In this document: one piece after another, positions 12,011-23,768 of the stretch
Position numbering within the stretch: the first letter of the stretch is position 1
Layout of the letters: every line of letters begins with the position of its first letter
DNA from: Peromyscus leucopus
Lineage: Eukaryota; Chordata; Mammalia; Rodentia; Cricetidae
Length of the DNA stretch: 64,000 nucleotides
Assembly (NCBI RefSeq): GCF_004664715.2
Contig: NC_051071.1
Coordinates: 32,532,337-32,596,336 of the forward strand
Direction: 5' to 3'
Position numbers and translations under genes: made by a program
Notes under the pieces: generated by a model
Database searches by the model: none
The model's input: only the letters and a program-made list of their open reading frames with translations
What the model was told of the DNA's origin: nothing

Positions 12011-12543
12011 TCCTGACACAGGCTAGGAGTTACCTGAACATGGGCCTTGGCCTGCCCTGAAAGATGGTTGGTCTTTAGGTTGCAACCCCTGCTGGTGAGG
12101 CCTGGGATTACATCTCATGGCCATCAGGGCGATGGTCAGGTCTTTCCTGTTCCTTTCCTTACTCATTTGCCAGCCAGTGCTGCGAAGATCTCTTCTGACC
12201 TGATCTACTGTGACCCAGAAATGGATCTTCTCCTCGGAGGCTGGCCTGAACTCAGAGGAAGGGACACCTGAGTGTTTGCTTGCTGTGGGGGGACCTCTCT
12301 CCCTGTCTTCTCCTAGGGCTTACATTAAGATTTCTACAAAGAGGAAGTAGTCAGCATATCTTTGCTGAGTGTGTGGATGGAATAATAAATAAGGAGCAAA
12401 GACAGATGAGAGGGTCGGCCACACCCAGTGTATGACAGAGGCTCAGCAATTCTTTCTTGAGCTAACACGTAGGTACCCCCAGGCCCACACCCCTTTCTGG
12501 AGGTGCTGAAGAGTTATCCCCTCCTGTTCTCCACTGTTCAGAG

Positions 12544-12773
12544 CAGTTCTCAACCTGTGTGTCATGACCCCTTTGGGTGGTTGAATGACCTTTTCATGGG
12601 GGGAGAGGGTGCGAATATCAGATATCCTGCATATCAGATATGTATATTATGATGCATAACAGTAGCAAAACTACAGTTATGAAGTAGCAAGTGAATAATT
12701 TTATAGTTGGGGTCACCATAACCTGGGGAACTGTATTAAAGGCTCACAGCATTAGGAAGATTGAGAACCAGTA
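12544..12773 (+). mobile_element. URR1-like non-autonomous hAT transposon
   Basis: CAGTTCTCAACC starts the element and GAGAACCAGTA ends it, as terminal inverted repeats. Internally it reads ATATCAGATATCCTGCATAT. It is flanked by the 8-bp target duplication GTTCAGAG/GTTTAGAG (7 of 8 identical). Confidence 0.8.
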
Positions 12774-12789
12774 GTTTAGAGGCTGACCA

Positions 12790-13440
12790 CTCTCCTCAGC
12801 ACAGCCCCTTCATCTTCAAAGCCTGCACCTCTTTCTGGCCACTCTTTCATAGGTGTATTTTCCTTCTAACCAGAGCTAAGTAAGATTCTCTCTCAATCTC
12901 CTGTGATTGGCTTGGGCACCACTGGAATACCACCTCTGCCTCAAGAATGCCATTCCCATCTCAGGTTTTTAACCTTCATCTGCAAAGTTTCCTTTGCTAT
13001 GAAGATGACAGCCTCCGCACAGATCCCAGGAAGAAGACATGAGCCCTTTGGGAGGAGGAGTGTTACCGTACTTCAGACGTGAGCCTGCATGTGTTGCCCT
13101 GTCAAGCTCCTTCGGAAACCAACCCTCTATCAGCCAATCTATGTTTCGGAGAGTTGAAAGGGGATTTGAAGAGGGAAGTAGTCAGCAAAGCTATGAACCC
13201 CAGAAGTCCTTTCCTGTAAAAGTTACAACTGTCAGACATTCAGATTCACTGGCTGGGTCTGGCTGCCACCTCCTTAGGTCTTTGAATGTGAAATTAGGAC
13301 TTGAGTATGAACATTCTCCCATAGGTATATATGTTAAATCTTCAGTCTCAAGCTGAAGAGAGTGTGTAGAAACTTCAGGACACGGATCCTACCTGAAAAA
13401 ATAAATGTAGGTCAGTGCAAAGTGGCTCCTTAGGAGTATC
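12790..13440. other. Intergenic DNA, no gene supported
   Basis: A 105-codon ORF (13039-13356, +) has no recognisable domain and no splice or promoter context. I treat it as chance. Confidence 0.45.
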
Positions 13441-13442
13441 TT

Positions 13443-13515
<73 letters not shown>

Positions 13516-13590
13516 CTGTCTGTCTGTCTGTCTGTCTCTGTGTGTGTGTGTGTGTGTGTCTGTCTGTCTGTCTTTCTTTCTCTCTCCTTT
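13443..13590 (+). repeat. (TC)n(TG)n(TCTG)n compound microsatellite
   Basis: About 28 TC units, then TG units, then TCTG and TG again, then TTTC. Confidence 0.95.
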
Positions 13591-13649
13591 CTTTTACTAC
13601 AGGGGGGAGAAGCCGCCACTATAATAACTTGTCATGATATTCTATCTAA

Positions 13650-13775
13650 ACTCATGGGGGTCAAATAACCATGTATTGAAACCCGTGAAATTGTGAACCT
13701 AAAATAAATCATTTCTTCCTTAAGTTATTTTCCCCAAAAATTTGATGAAAAAAAAAGTAACCAATACAGTCCTCT
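13650..13775 (+). mobile_element. MaLR LTR 3' fragment
   Basis: ATTGTGAACCTAAAATAAAT, then CTTCCTTAAGTTATTTTCCC is a diverged MaLR 3' end. Confidence 0.5.
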
Positions 13776-14190
13776 TGTCTCATTCAAAAATTGGTGATCA
13801 CACTTGTACAATCTCAGGGCATAGCCCTGAAGGAACCAGGGCAGAGACTTTTCCTTGTGGTCTGGCCTCCCAAGGACATCAAAGTGGTAGAGTCACTTTC
13901 TAACTTGTTACCAGTCACCAGCAAGTGCTAACATGCAGAGGTCACATGGGTGAGTTCCTTTAAGGAACAAGCTGCTGACAGATTTCCTCTATGGGTGATG
14001 TCAGTCTGCTCATTCTGTCCAAATATTGTGGAAAGACTCAACAAGGCCTCTTGCTAGAGTCTGTCTATTGTTTTTGTCTAATATTTGGCATTTGGATGAT
14101 ATGAATATATATGTTACTAATTAATTTTTAATAAAAACATAATACATGAGCAAAAGATTGAAAAATACCATTGTGTACAATATAAATGAT

Positions 14191-14343
14191 AGCTGGGTGG
14201 TGGTGGCACACACCTTTAATCCCAGCACTCTGGAGACAGAGGCAGGTGGACCGCTGAGTTTGAGGCCAGTCTGGTCTACAGAGGGAGTTCCAGGAGAGCC
14301 AGGACTACACAGAGAAACCCTGTCTCAAAGAAAAGAAAAAGAT
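14191..14343 (+). mobile_element. B1 SINE
   Basis: AGCTGGGTGGTGGTGGCACA, then CCTTTAATCCCAGCACTCTG, then AGAGAAACCCTGTCTCAAAG. Full length with a short A-rich tail. Confidence 0.95.
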
Positions 14344-14349
14344 AAACCA

Positions 14350-15690
14350 CCTTCCCCAGTTTATCTCTTTGGCAACAGTGGCTTACCAGTCTTTTATGTT
14401 CCCTGCTAGGAATATACAAATGTATTTATGAAAACAAGTTCACTGATTTTGAGACGAATGAGACCATTTTGTTGTATACAGTGTTTTCACTTTTTTTCTG
14501 TTGGACCTGGTTTCATGCCAACACATAAGACTGGCTATATTACTTTTTACAACTGCAAGGCCTGGCTAGATATATGAGACTAAGTTACTGCTTCAATAGT
14601 AAATGTTATGAAGTTATTTTCAGAATTTGCTGTCACAGACACAACACCATAACCAACTGTGTATAGATGTTCCTCTTCTGGCTGAGTTTATTTCAAGACA
14701 GAGATCTAGAAAGAGATTTTCTGGGATTTACTCATTGAAAAGTTTGACAGGGATGCATCCTAGAACTGAAAGAAGTGGATATATGCCTCCCTCTGTAACC
14801 CAGAATCTAGTTCCAACCGATAACCACTTGCAAATGAAATAATTTTCTTCAAGGGGGGGTCTCACTTGGGAAACAAACCACTCTTAAGGGCAGGCCTCCT
14901 GTTGGTAGTAGATGGCCAACAGAAAACAAACCCAAGGGCATCTTTGGAGGTTCCTTTTCTCAGAATGTTAAATCAGTACTTCATTATTTTTCCTACCTTA
15001 CAGGTCCTTTGTGTATATATTATGGCTTCTGGTTTGGGGTTTTTATGGGATTTCTTTGTGTGCAAATCTGTGTGTCTCTATATGTATTTCTTGTGCTTTT
15101 TCTTTGGCTCTTTTCCTTATTTGATTGTTAAGTCTATACCCAAGCATCCTATTCTGAGCCCATTGTTAAAGACTGGAGTCTAGAACTGGACTCTGGTTTG
15201 GGAGGTGCCGTCTCTACAGGCTCAAGCTTTATGAGTCTGGAGGAAAGAGCACCAATCTAAAACTCAAAGCTCCCACACTCGGGTTCTGGCTCTCTAATCC
15301 CCTAAAAGACTTTGGACAAGTTAGTTCCCTTCCTGAGCATCAAGTAAGTGTCTCATCAGCTCGAAAGCCCTTTGAACTAAAGACATGTTGATCCTGTGAT
15401 TCTAGATCTGCAATTTCCATCTGATGGGTTATGCCCAACCTTACAACATAAAAGTCTGCATCAGAGAGCACTGCTTAAGTCCCACCAGTGAGCTGAACTC
15501 CAAATTTCAGAAGCCCTGTGAGGTACAATAGATAAAGTGTTGCCTTTTAAGGAGAAGGCAGCAATCCTAAAGCAATTAGCCAGCTACAAATGATTGCATG
15601 CAATCAAGTGTCCTATTTTATGAAATGGACTGTGAGGCTATCTGGCACCAGACACTGAGTCCTATGGGGAGTTCATAAAAAAGATGCTGC
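14350..15690. other. Intergenic DNA with one MIR-like remnant
   Basis: A MIR-like stretch lies at about 15280-15390 (+) with ACTTTGGACAAGTTAGTTCC. Elsewhere nothing is recognised, and a 105-codon plus-strand ORF (14866-15183) is hydrophobic by chance. Confidence 0.4.
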
Positions 15691-15694
15691 TTGG

Positions 15695-15925
15695 AACTAA
15701 TGGGATGGTTCAGTGGGTAACTATGCTTGCCATGTGAGCCTGGTACCTGAGTTCCATTCCAGGAACTTACCTAAAGGTGGAAAGAGGGAACCAGCTCCCC
15801 AAAGTTAGTCTCTGGCCTCCACGTGCACACTGTGGCACCACCTCATCCTGTTTATGCACACTGTGGCACATGCAGCCACATAGAACTATCACAAACACAC
15901 AACAATATAATAATCAATACATAGT
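15695..15925 (+). mobile_element. tRNA-derived SINE (B3-like)
   Basis: GGGATGGTTCAGTGGGTAAC, then CCTGAGTTCCATTCCAGGAA, then CTGGCCTCCACGTGCACACT. These are the A-box and B-box region followed by a B3-type body. Confidence 0.6.
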
Positions 15926-16106
15926 GAAGGGGTATAGAGTGGCGCTCGTGGCTGGCCGACATTACCAGAGCGGCCGAAGTTTGGTGGGCACTGGATACCG
16001 CAGGTATGCAGCGGCAGTGGTGGTTGGCCACAGTGGCCACGGTTTGACTGGCGGCGGAAGAGAACTGAGGAATCACAAGCCATGGTACCTTTTAGAGCTT
16101 TTTTAG

Positions 16107-16111
16107 AAGAA

Positions 16112-16183
<72 letters not shown>

Positions 16184-16190
16184 GCTGCGG
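16107..16190 (+). repeat. (GA)n/(GACA)n purine-rich repeat
   Basis: GAGAGACAGA units. Spurious Ser/Leu ORFs arise on the other strand. Confidence 0.9.
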
Positions 16191-16319
16191 GGAGGGAGAA
16201 TACAGAGAGAGAATGCATGGGAGTGCATGTCTGCTTTTAGGCTGGGGTGCAGTTGCAAGCTGATGACATAATAAGGTGCCAAGCTGTGCATATATAGAAT
16301 CCTTACACATAGGTTTTTA

Positions 16320-17050
16320 AAGATGCTGTTTGCCTAAGGTGTTAAGTACAAGTAGAAATGTATCTAGCAGTGGCTGAGGAATGGAGTCAGGGCACATACT
16401 GAGCAGCAATACAAAAGGGCTCAGGGGTGAGAGGTCCAACTAGCATATTAGAAGAGGCTGGAGAGTAAGCAAGCCTCTCACCCGGTGTGATTGCCCTTGT
16501 CACGTGCACACACAATTGCTGAGGAGCAATAAAATTGTCATCCTTTTACCAGCATTTCCTGTCTCAGGAGACGCCAGCTCCATTCTCTCAGTTTCATCAA
16601 ATCTTCAGACCACCTTCCATTCATGTCTTCATAACTCATGCCCAGCCCATCAAACTCGACTGTCCCCAAACTTCAAAATATATCCTCAGCTCCAGTCCTT
16701 TACCTACCCCTTGGTCCATCCCTCGTCTCTCAACTAGATCACTAGCTAGTGGATTGCTAGGAATAGCTTCTAAATGGTCTTTCCCCCAACCGCCCCCACC
16801 CCTGTGACTCCCTGTTCTCAGTGCACAGAGTGAGCCTGTGAAGACAGGTCATTCCTCCAGTGGCCACTCCTCACACCAGAGTGAACAACAGTGATTACAG
16901 CCATCAAGGTCATCCAGTTCATGCCCTGCCCTGACCGTGACATCTCACCCTACCACCCTTTCTACTTTCTCACCTGCTGGCCTTCTAGTTGTTCCAGCCT
17001 CAGAATCATCACACCAAACTGTAAATTGAGTCCTGAAACCTTATTTAGAA
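16320..17050. other. Intergenic DNA, nothing recognised
   Basis: No SINE, LTR or exon that I can support. The 16504-16807 ORFs show no domain. Confidence 0.4.
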
Positions 17051-17054
17051 GTGC

Positions 17055-17197
17055 AGTTTGAGGGGCCTGTAAGGTGGTGACTGAACAAGCAAAGGCACTT
17101 GCTGTACAGGCCTGACAACCTGAGTTCGATTCCCAGCCCCCCCCCCCCAAAGGTGGAAGAAGACAACCGACTCCTTATGAAGAAACTGTGGCATTTG

Positions 17198-17198
<1 letters not shown>
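17055..17198 (+). mobile_element. tRNA-derived SINE (B3-like) with an internal C tract
   Basis: TGACAACCTGAGTTCGATTC is a B-box-type segment. It is followed by a run of C at 17138-17150 and AAAGGTGGAAGAAGACAACC. Confidence 0.65.

Positions 17199-17235
<37 letters not shown>
17199..17235 (+). repeat. (CA)n microsatellite
   Basis: About 18 CA units at the tail of the preceding SINE. Confidence 0.95.
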
Positions 17236-17236
<1 letters not shown>

Positions 17237-17329
17237 CTTTAGGATGCAACTCCCTCTCACCTACCCTGCTCTTTCAATTTCCCCATAGCATGTTCTGCTT
17301 TTCTTGTTGTCCACGATTTCTTATACAAT

Positions 17330-17755
17330 TGTATGATGGGAGCCATAAGCCTAAGTGACCCTTGACACTCATGCCGCCATATTTGGGCTTCTCTCTTCTA
17401 TTCCTAGATCTAGGCCTTGCTTAAGTCTCCATAGCACCAGAACCTCTCCTCAGAAACCAGGTGACCGCACTGCAGTTAGGCAGTTCGGCAAGAGTGGATA
17501 GACAATCCCCATAGCAACATTCCCTGCTGGCTGAACAACCCATGATTAAAGTCCCCTCCCTGCTTGCACCCCCCCTTTGCCCCTGCCTATATATGCCTTA
17601 AGAGGAAAATTAATTTTGGAGCTTGATCAGAGGTCCTGTCTTGCTCTCATTCTTTGTGTCTCTTGTCCCTCTCGTTTTCCGGCCCTCCCTTCAGGTCCCC
17701 ATTGAAGACCCCGCTGGCGGGGGGCAGTGGTGCTCTCGTCATTCATCACCTAACA
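17330..17755 (+). mobile_element. IAP-like (ERVK) LTR
   Basis: It begins TGTATGATGGGAGCCATAAG and includes ATGCCGCCATATTTGGG. A TATA box (CCTATATATGCC) lies near 17587 and a pyrimidine-rich R/U5 follows (CTTGTCCCTCTCG). It ends CATTCATCACCTAACA. No clean target duplication is seen, and no internal region is present. Confidence 0.6.
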
Positions 17756-17759
17756 ATCT

Positions 17760-18430
17760 CCAATCCCTTGAATGATCAGTGCCACAAACGCAACAATGTG
17801 TGCTTCACGGTCTAGCGACACTTTGGAGCTCTGCCTAGCTCAGCATATTTGGTGACTGAAGGAATAAATCAATGTGAGGGGAGAGAGGTATCTGATGAGA
17901 GGCTGTGCCGGTGACCTGGGCTGGGCGGCCACCACTGAAAAGGGTATTTTCTCTCATCCTGTTGCAATGCCCTGGGCCCGGGAACGGGTACCTCCAATGC
18001 CCACTCTCAGTTGTCAACTGATCTGTTAGGGATTAGGAGGAGAGGACCAGCAGAGTGGCTTCACCTAGGGCTTTGCTTCCCGGCTGCCACTTTACCTGTG
18101 GTATAAGACTACTGCCCGCCCTGGATCTCAGGTTCCTCATTGCAACTTGGGAGAAAGCACAGACCTCCAAGGAGATGTAAAATGAGACTGCACCTCAGCA
18201 GGGTCTAACAGGGGTACCTGCCAGTTTTGAAATGGACAGACCTTACCTAATGAATCTAGTATAACAGGGGGGCCCAGGGGGTCCCCTGGAGTGTGTCCCA
18301 GTCACATAAGCAACCTGGCTCTAAGGAAGCTCACAGTGTAATGGGAAAGGGGGTAGAAGTCTCACATCCCCCACCCCCCAGGCTCCACATCAGGCCTATT
18401 TCCTATTCTCTCCATCACCTCCTGCTTTTA
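17760..18430. other. Intergenic DNA, nothing firmly recognised
   Basis: A weak MIR-like stretch lies at about 18085-18190. No exon supported. Confidence 0.4.
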
Positions 18431-18438
18431 GTCTAACT

Positions 18439-18532
18439 TCTTTTTTTTTTTTTTTTTTTTCTCCTCTCTAGTTTTCCGAAACATGCTTTCTCTGTGTAGC
18501 CTTGGCTGTCCTGGAACTCGCTTTGTAGTCTG
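18439..18532 (-). mobile_element. Truncated B1 SINE
   Basis: A poly-T of about 22 nt is followed by TTTCTCTGTGTAGCCTTGGC and TGTCCTGGAACTCGC, a minus-strand B1 that stops early. Confidence 0.8.
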
Positions 18533-18724
18533 TAACTTCTTAAGAGGCAAAATAACAAAATTTGGGGCCAAACCCCTTAAAAACAATGATGAAAACCGTC
18601 TCCCTCCCAGACTTCTCTTAGGAATTTAGGCAGCCGCCTCTCCAGGGCAGTGGGGTCTCAAAAGGAATGAGCTAAGGGAAATCTTGTCAGAGCTGGGGTG
18701 CAAGTTCCCAGAGTCAGGGCTGGA

Positions 18725-18915
18725 GGAAGAATGGACCCGCCCGGTCCCCGCCCAGCTTGCTGCTGCAGAGGCACTTGCCAGGTACCTGCTGAGGTGCCCG
18801 CGGTGCTGATTGGCCTGGCGCACATGGGGCCACATCAGGCGGTGGGCCGGGCCAGCACAGGCAGGGGCCGGGCGGGCTAGCCTGCGGGCTCCTTCGCTCA
18901 CCTCGGACGTGCAAC
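18725..18915. promoter_or_regulatory. CpG-rich block, possible orphan promoter or enhancer
   Basis: About 14 CpG in 190 bp at roughly two-thirds G+C, unlike the flanks. It holds a GC box (CCCCGCCC, 18747-18754) and an inverted CCAAT box (ATTGG, 18809-18813). No recognised exon is attached. Confidence 0.4.
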
Positions 18916-19375
18916 AGGCTCCCTTCTCCTAGTGTGATTAGGCAAGCCTGTAAAATAACCCAGACCCAGCAGCTGCCAAGTGGCTGACTAAGAAGCCTGC
19001 GGGAAGGGGGTGGAGAAGGCGAACTTAGAAAGAGCGACAAAGGTTTCCTGTGGAAGAGGTGCCTGGCAACCGTCAAAGGGAGTTCCCCAACTCCAACTCC
19101 GCTCTGCAAGACTATGCCCTGCACTTAGACCCGCCAGGCACTGTGTATACAGCAGGCTCATAAAAGTTGTGGCAGCTGGATTTCACACCCCTACGAAATG
19201 AGAGCTATTTTTATTTCCCAATTTATAGACAAGGACAAGGCAGCTTAGAGGTTACAAGTATCCACTCAGCAAGTAGCAACATCAACTTCCCCTCCCTCAT
19301 CCCGTTTACCTGGACAAGAACAGAATCACCACTACCCTTGACTTTTTTTTTTTTTTTTAAGTAATATAAACTCAT

Positions 19376-19485
19376 CCTGTTGCACATCTGTAATTCCTTG
19401 GAATCCTGAGACGGAGCCATGGTTTGGAGAGTTAGAGGTTAGCCTGGACTCTCTAGTTAAACCCTGTCTTTAAAATGAAGAACAA
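19376..19485 (+). mobile_element. Diverged B1-like fragment
   Basis: CACATCTGTAATTCCTTGGA, then TTAGCCTGGACTCTCTAG, then AAACCCTGTCTTTAAAATG. Confidence 0.5.
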
Positions 19486-19802
19486 ATAAAGCAATTAATG
19501 CTGCGTCTTTCTCCCAGATTGCCTTAGGTACTTTTCAACCAACTTCCTGCATTGTAGGTGGTGTCAGAACTCTCTCTGACCTCACTTCCTTTCTGGGAAA
19601 TCCTTTATTCCCTGCCTGCGTCCTTCCAGTGCTGAAGCAAGTCAGACATACAGAGGTCCTCCCAGCTCACCACTGCTCCAGTTCTCCCGTCAGCCCAGCT
19701 TGACCTCGCTGTCATGATTCGGAACCCACTCAATGGAACCCTGCCTGGTTCTCCTCCTCCTTTTACAGTGGCCACAAGCCTGTTGGTCACAAGTAATAGG
19801 CC

Positions 19803-20040
19803 AAGGCCATGGCTTAGTTGGTAAAGTGAAGGACTTAAGTTTGAGGCCCAGGACTCACATTCAACAAAGCTGCTTGTAGTGGTGCTCAATTTGTATGTAA
19901 CTCTGGCATGGGGACGGCAGACACAGGTATGTTCTTAAGGCTCCAAGGCCAGCCAATCTAGACAGTTTGATGAGATCTTGGTAAAATTGAGCATCTCTAA
20001 CATACGTGTGCATGTACACCTACACACATATTGCTTTACG
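19803..20040 (+). mobile_element. RSINE1/B4-like SINE
   Basis: CATGGCTTAGTTGGTAAAGT head, CCAGCCAATCTAGACAGTTT mid-part and a CA-rich tail. Confidence 0.6.
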
Positions 20041-20414
20041 TTTTTTATGATTCTCCCTCATGTATGGTTCAGAAAACACTAGCTACATCTCATCCATCAA
20101 ATCCCATCAAAGCTATTAGAAAACACCACTGTTTCATCCAGGAGAGAGATGGATGAGGCACATAATATTTGTATTTAATAAGACAATAGCTATGACCTCA
20201 AAAGTCCTTAAAGGGGTCTCAGAAGTTCACATCAGGGAAAAAAACAGTGGCCTTTTAGAAAATTTAGGTTTTTTTTTTTTTTTTTTTTTTGGTCTTAGTC
20301 TTTTCATTTCTAATTCATTTTCTGCCAGACATTTCTATTCTCTGCTGATAGTTAATGGTAAAAGTTGTTCACGTTTTAGATGCCAAAGAGCAGAGCATAG
20401 ACTATAACCTAAAG

Positions 20415-20598
20415 CAGGGATTCTCAACCGTCCTAGTGCTGTGACCCTTTAATACAGTTCCTCATGTTGTGGTGACCCCCAAACACAAAATTATTTTGTT
20501 GCTAGTTAATAACTGTAATTTTGCTACTGTTTACGTATAATATTGCAAATATCTGATATGCAGCATATCTGATATGAGACCCCCAAAGAGAACTGCTG
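20415..20598 (-). mobile_element. URR1-like hAT transposon
   Basis: CAGGGATTCTCAACCGTCCT start and GAGAACTGCTG end. The internal segment GATATGCAGCATATCTGATA is in reverse orientation to the copy at 12.5 kb. The 8-bp flanks ACCTAAAG/CCCTAAAA agree at 6 of 8. Confidence 0.7.
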
Positions 20599-20706
20599 CC
20601 CTAAAACAAAACAAAACAAACAAACAAAAAAATGAAACTACTAAAAAAAAAAAGTACTTTTTTCTTTATGCCACTTTGCTTCCTGTCCTACCTAATTTGT
20701 TTCTCA

Positions 20707-21101
20707 CTAAGTGTGGTAAAACCCTGACCAAAGCCCATTTGAGGGTAAGAAAGGATTTATTTCATCTTACAACTCCGAAGTCATAATCCTTCATGGGGGA
20801 GGTTGGGACAGGAACTTAAGACAAAAACCTGGAGGCAGGAACTGAAACAGAGATTGTGGAGGAACACTGCTTTCTGGCTTGTTTCCTCTGGCTAACCAGC
20901 TAATTATCTTATATAGTTCAGGCCCTTCTGTCTAGGGATTGCACTGCCCAAAATGGGCTGATCCCTTCTGCATCAATTAACAATTAAGAAAGTCTCCCAC
21001 ACACGTGTCCACAGGCTATCTGATGAAGGAGATTCCTAAGTTGAGGTTTTCTCTTCCCAGTTAACCCTAGTTTGTGTCAAGTTGACCAAAACTAACCAAC
21101 A
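20707..21101 (-). mobile_element. MaLR (MT-like) LTR
   Basis: AACCCTGACCAAAGCCC on the left and TTTGTGTCAAGTTGACCAAA on the right. The middle AACTGAAACAGAGATTGTGG matches the family in reverse orientation. Confidence 0.7.
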
Positions 21102-21104
21102 CAT

Positions 21105-22150
21105 TTCCCTACAACAATATAATCAGAAAATTGTTACTATCCATAAACTGATATATCCAAATCCCATAATTATTACCATCTGCAAGGAACCACATACCAG
21201 AGCAGGAGTGTAATGAACCTATGGTAACAAAGTAATACCCTACCCCTAAGAGGCTCACATTTTTTATCTTTTGGCATCCATGAATATTCTCACTTAAATG
21301 ACAAAGGGACCATGTAGATAGAATTAAGCTTAAATGTCTTGACATAGGGAAGAGCATCTTGCATTATAAGGTGAGTCCAACCTAATCACATTTATCCAGA
21401 AGAGGACAGGGACTATTTCCTAGCTGTGATCAGATGGCAGAGGGAGGGGATGGTGCAGGCTGTGAAGATGCAGAAAGGACCAGAGCCAGGAGCAGGGACA
21501 GTCAGCTTTCAAAGGGTAGAGAAGGCTAGATCAGAGAGTCTCCTGGAGCCTCCTAAAAGGAATGACATCTTAGAGATGGTTTGATATAAGCCTATTGAGA
21601 CCTGTGTGGCCTCTGACCCAAGAGATAATGCATTTGAATTGTTTCTAGCCACCAGATTTGGGGAGATTGGTTTCAGAGGCAATACAAGCACATTGCTTTA
21701 AACCACCTGAGTCCACCAGGGGGTGCCGGTGGAACCCAGGGGTTGTATCCACAAAGAGTTGGTGCTCATTTTCCACCCAGACGCCTTTTGGGAGTACCCA
21801 AACCCCGGAATTTATTTGTATCCTGAAACTGTGTCTAACCTCTCCCAAGAATGGACCTGCTGTTAATGCTCACTTCCTTAATCTTACAGGTGGCCAGGAG
21901 TCTGGAGTGATTGGGTTTAGACAGGATCTGGGTGTGAGCAGGAGGGTCTTCAGTGTTGGAACCCATGGGTGAGAAGCTGAGAGACAGGCTGAGAGCTTCT
22001 AGACAGACCTGAGCCGAGACAGAGAAGGCTGCGTAAGAAGCAAATCTCTGTTACTGGGAGAGTTGGAGTTCACTTTGGAAGGCTCTTAGTCACACTAATA
22101 AAAGAATTTTGAAATGGACTCAGAAGGAAATTTGAGGACAATTTTATTAG
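21105..22150. other. Intergenic DNA with one CTCF-like motif
   Basis: Unique-looking DNA. The ORFs at 21645-21972 overlap on both strands and show no domain. Confidence 0.4.
21713..21729 (+). promoter_or_regulatory. CTCF-like motif
   Basis: CCACCAGGGGGTGCCGG matches the CTCF core with one substitution (C to T after the GG). It lies in non-repeat DNA. Its plus orientation faces the two minus-strand motifs near and beyond Fgfbp1. Confidence 0.4.
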
Positions 22151-22155
22151 AGTTG

Positions 22156-22190
22156 AGATGATGATGATGATGATGATGATAAAAAAAAAA
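22156..22190 (+). repeat. (GAT)n trinucleotide repeat with a poly-A end
   Basis: Eight GAT units, then ten A. Confidence 0.9.
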
Positions 22191-22690
22191 CAGAGCACAT
22201 AGCTGTGAATCTCAGCAGCTGTCTGGAGGAGGGAGATGTGTAGAAAAAGAGAATGAAAGCTGTGCCTTTGGATCTAGGGTCCCTTAGAGGAGTCAGGTCC
22301 AGCAGTGGAGACTGGCAAGCATCCTCATTGTGAACTAGCAGCTTGTGGCAGAATGGAAGATGGCTTCGGAGAACACGTGAAAAATCCTAAAGTGTCCAGG
22401 AAAGCATGCAAATGCTTTGGGCCAGTATTTGAGGGAAAAGAATAGAAAGAAGAAAAGAAAAAGCTATGCTTTCAGAGTAAGAACTCAGAAAAATGCACAG
22501 GCTTAGCATCTCTGCCCAGAGTAAAGGGCTGTAATTGACTGAACTGAAGGAGGAGCTTCAGAAAACTGTGAGTATATTATTTCATTAGGGAATAATTATT
22601 TCCCCCACCTCCTCAGCATAGCTTTAGATGAATCAAATTTTCTGAGCAGTGGTCTCCTGACCAGGTGATTGACAGGGACAGCTAAATTAA

Positions 22691-22694
<4 letters not shown>

Positions 22695-22728
<34 letters not shown>

Positions 22729-22871
22729 GTTTTTTGAGACAGGGTTTCTCTGTGTAGCTTTGTGCCTTTCCTGGATCTCACTCTGTAGACAAGGCTGGGC
22801 TCGAACTCACAGAGATCCACCTACCTCTGCCTCCCGAGTGCTGGGATTAAAGGCATGTGCCACCACATCCT
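22695..22871 (-). mobile_element. B1 SINE, cricetid-type, with target duplications
   Basis: It has a T tract of about 33 nt, then GAGACAGGGTTTCTCTGTGT, AGCTTTGTGCCTTTCCTGG and GTGCTGGGATTAAAGGCATG. It is flanked by TTAACTCTT at 22687-22695 and 22871-22879. Confidence 0.95.
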
Positions 22872-22892
22872 TAACTCTTAAGAAACGAGACA

Positions 22893-23130
22893 CCAGGCAG
22901 TGATGGTGCACACCTTTAATTCCAGCACTCTGGAGGCAGAGGCAGGCAGATCTCCATAGGTTTGAGGCCAGCCTTGCCTACAGAGCAAGTTCCAGGACAT
23001 CCATGGCTAAACAGAGAAACCCTGTCTCGAAAACAAAACAAAACAAGACAAAACAAAACAAAAAAACTAAGACAAACAAAAAGAAAAAGAAAAAAGAAAA
23101 TAAAAAAGAAAGAAAGAAAATAGACAATAA
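22893..23130 (+). mobile_element. B1 SINE with a long A-rich tail
   Basis: CAGGCAGTGATGGTGCACAC, then CCTGTCTCGAAAACAAAAC, then about 95 bp of A-rich degenerate tail. Confidence 0.9.
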
Positions 23131-23355
23131 AATGCAATGTTCTAATATTTGAAGCAAATCAGAATGTTATGTCTCTACCCAAGGCATTCCATTCTTTTGT
23201 TCAGCTGCTTAAAGAGGGGCAGGTACAATGTGGCAATAACTTCATATACCTGTATAGTAAACTTATTTGCAAATACATTCTTGAAAATGGTCCAAATTTT
23301 ATAGGTTAAATTTGTGTGTTCTGGCTCTATGTCATAGATATCTTCCTTTACGAAA

Positions 23356-23475
23356 GCTGGAGGGAGAACTATAGTTCATTGCTTGGGCATTTGTCTAGCA
23401 TGGGCAAAGCTCAAAGTACAATCCTCAGTACAGGAAAGAAGAGAAAGGAAGGAATTGAGGAGGGAGGGAGGGAGG
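23356..23475 (+). mobile_element. ID-like SINE with a purine-rich tail
   Basis: AACTATAGTTCATTGCTTGG, then GTCTAGCATGGGCAAAGCTC, then AATCCTCAGTACAGG, followed by GGAGGGAGG units. Confidence 0.6.
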
Positions 23476-23768
23476 GGAAGGGAGGAAGGAGGAAGAGCAA
23501 GCTATGGGTTTTGTAGAAGGAGTTAACTCAAATGTTGGAATCTGACAAACCACCACAAGCTCAGGGCACATGGGAAATTCTAAAGCTGGTTCTGACTCAC
23601 CTCCTTACTCTGATGCAGTTAATCACACGGAAGCAGAAGTTTCAAGACATCAAAAGAGTGAGATTCATCACAGACCTTCCTCCCTCTAAGACAACTAAGC
23701 CGCATTGAGATGCTGCCCAAGTGACTTCTGGCCTTCTGCACCAAGCAGATGTTTACAATGTAGGCTTA

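Noticed and set aside
17711..17731. CTCF-like string in the IAP-like LTR
   Set aside because: The G run is one base too long and several core positions do not fit the consensus.
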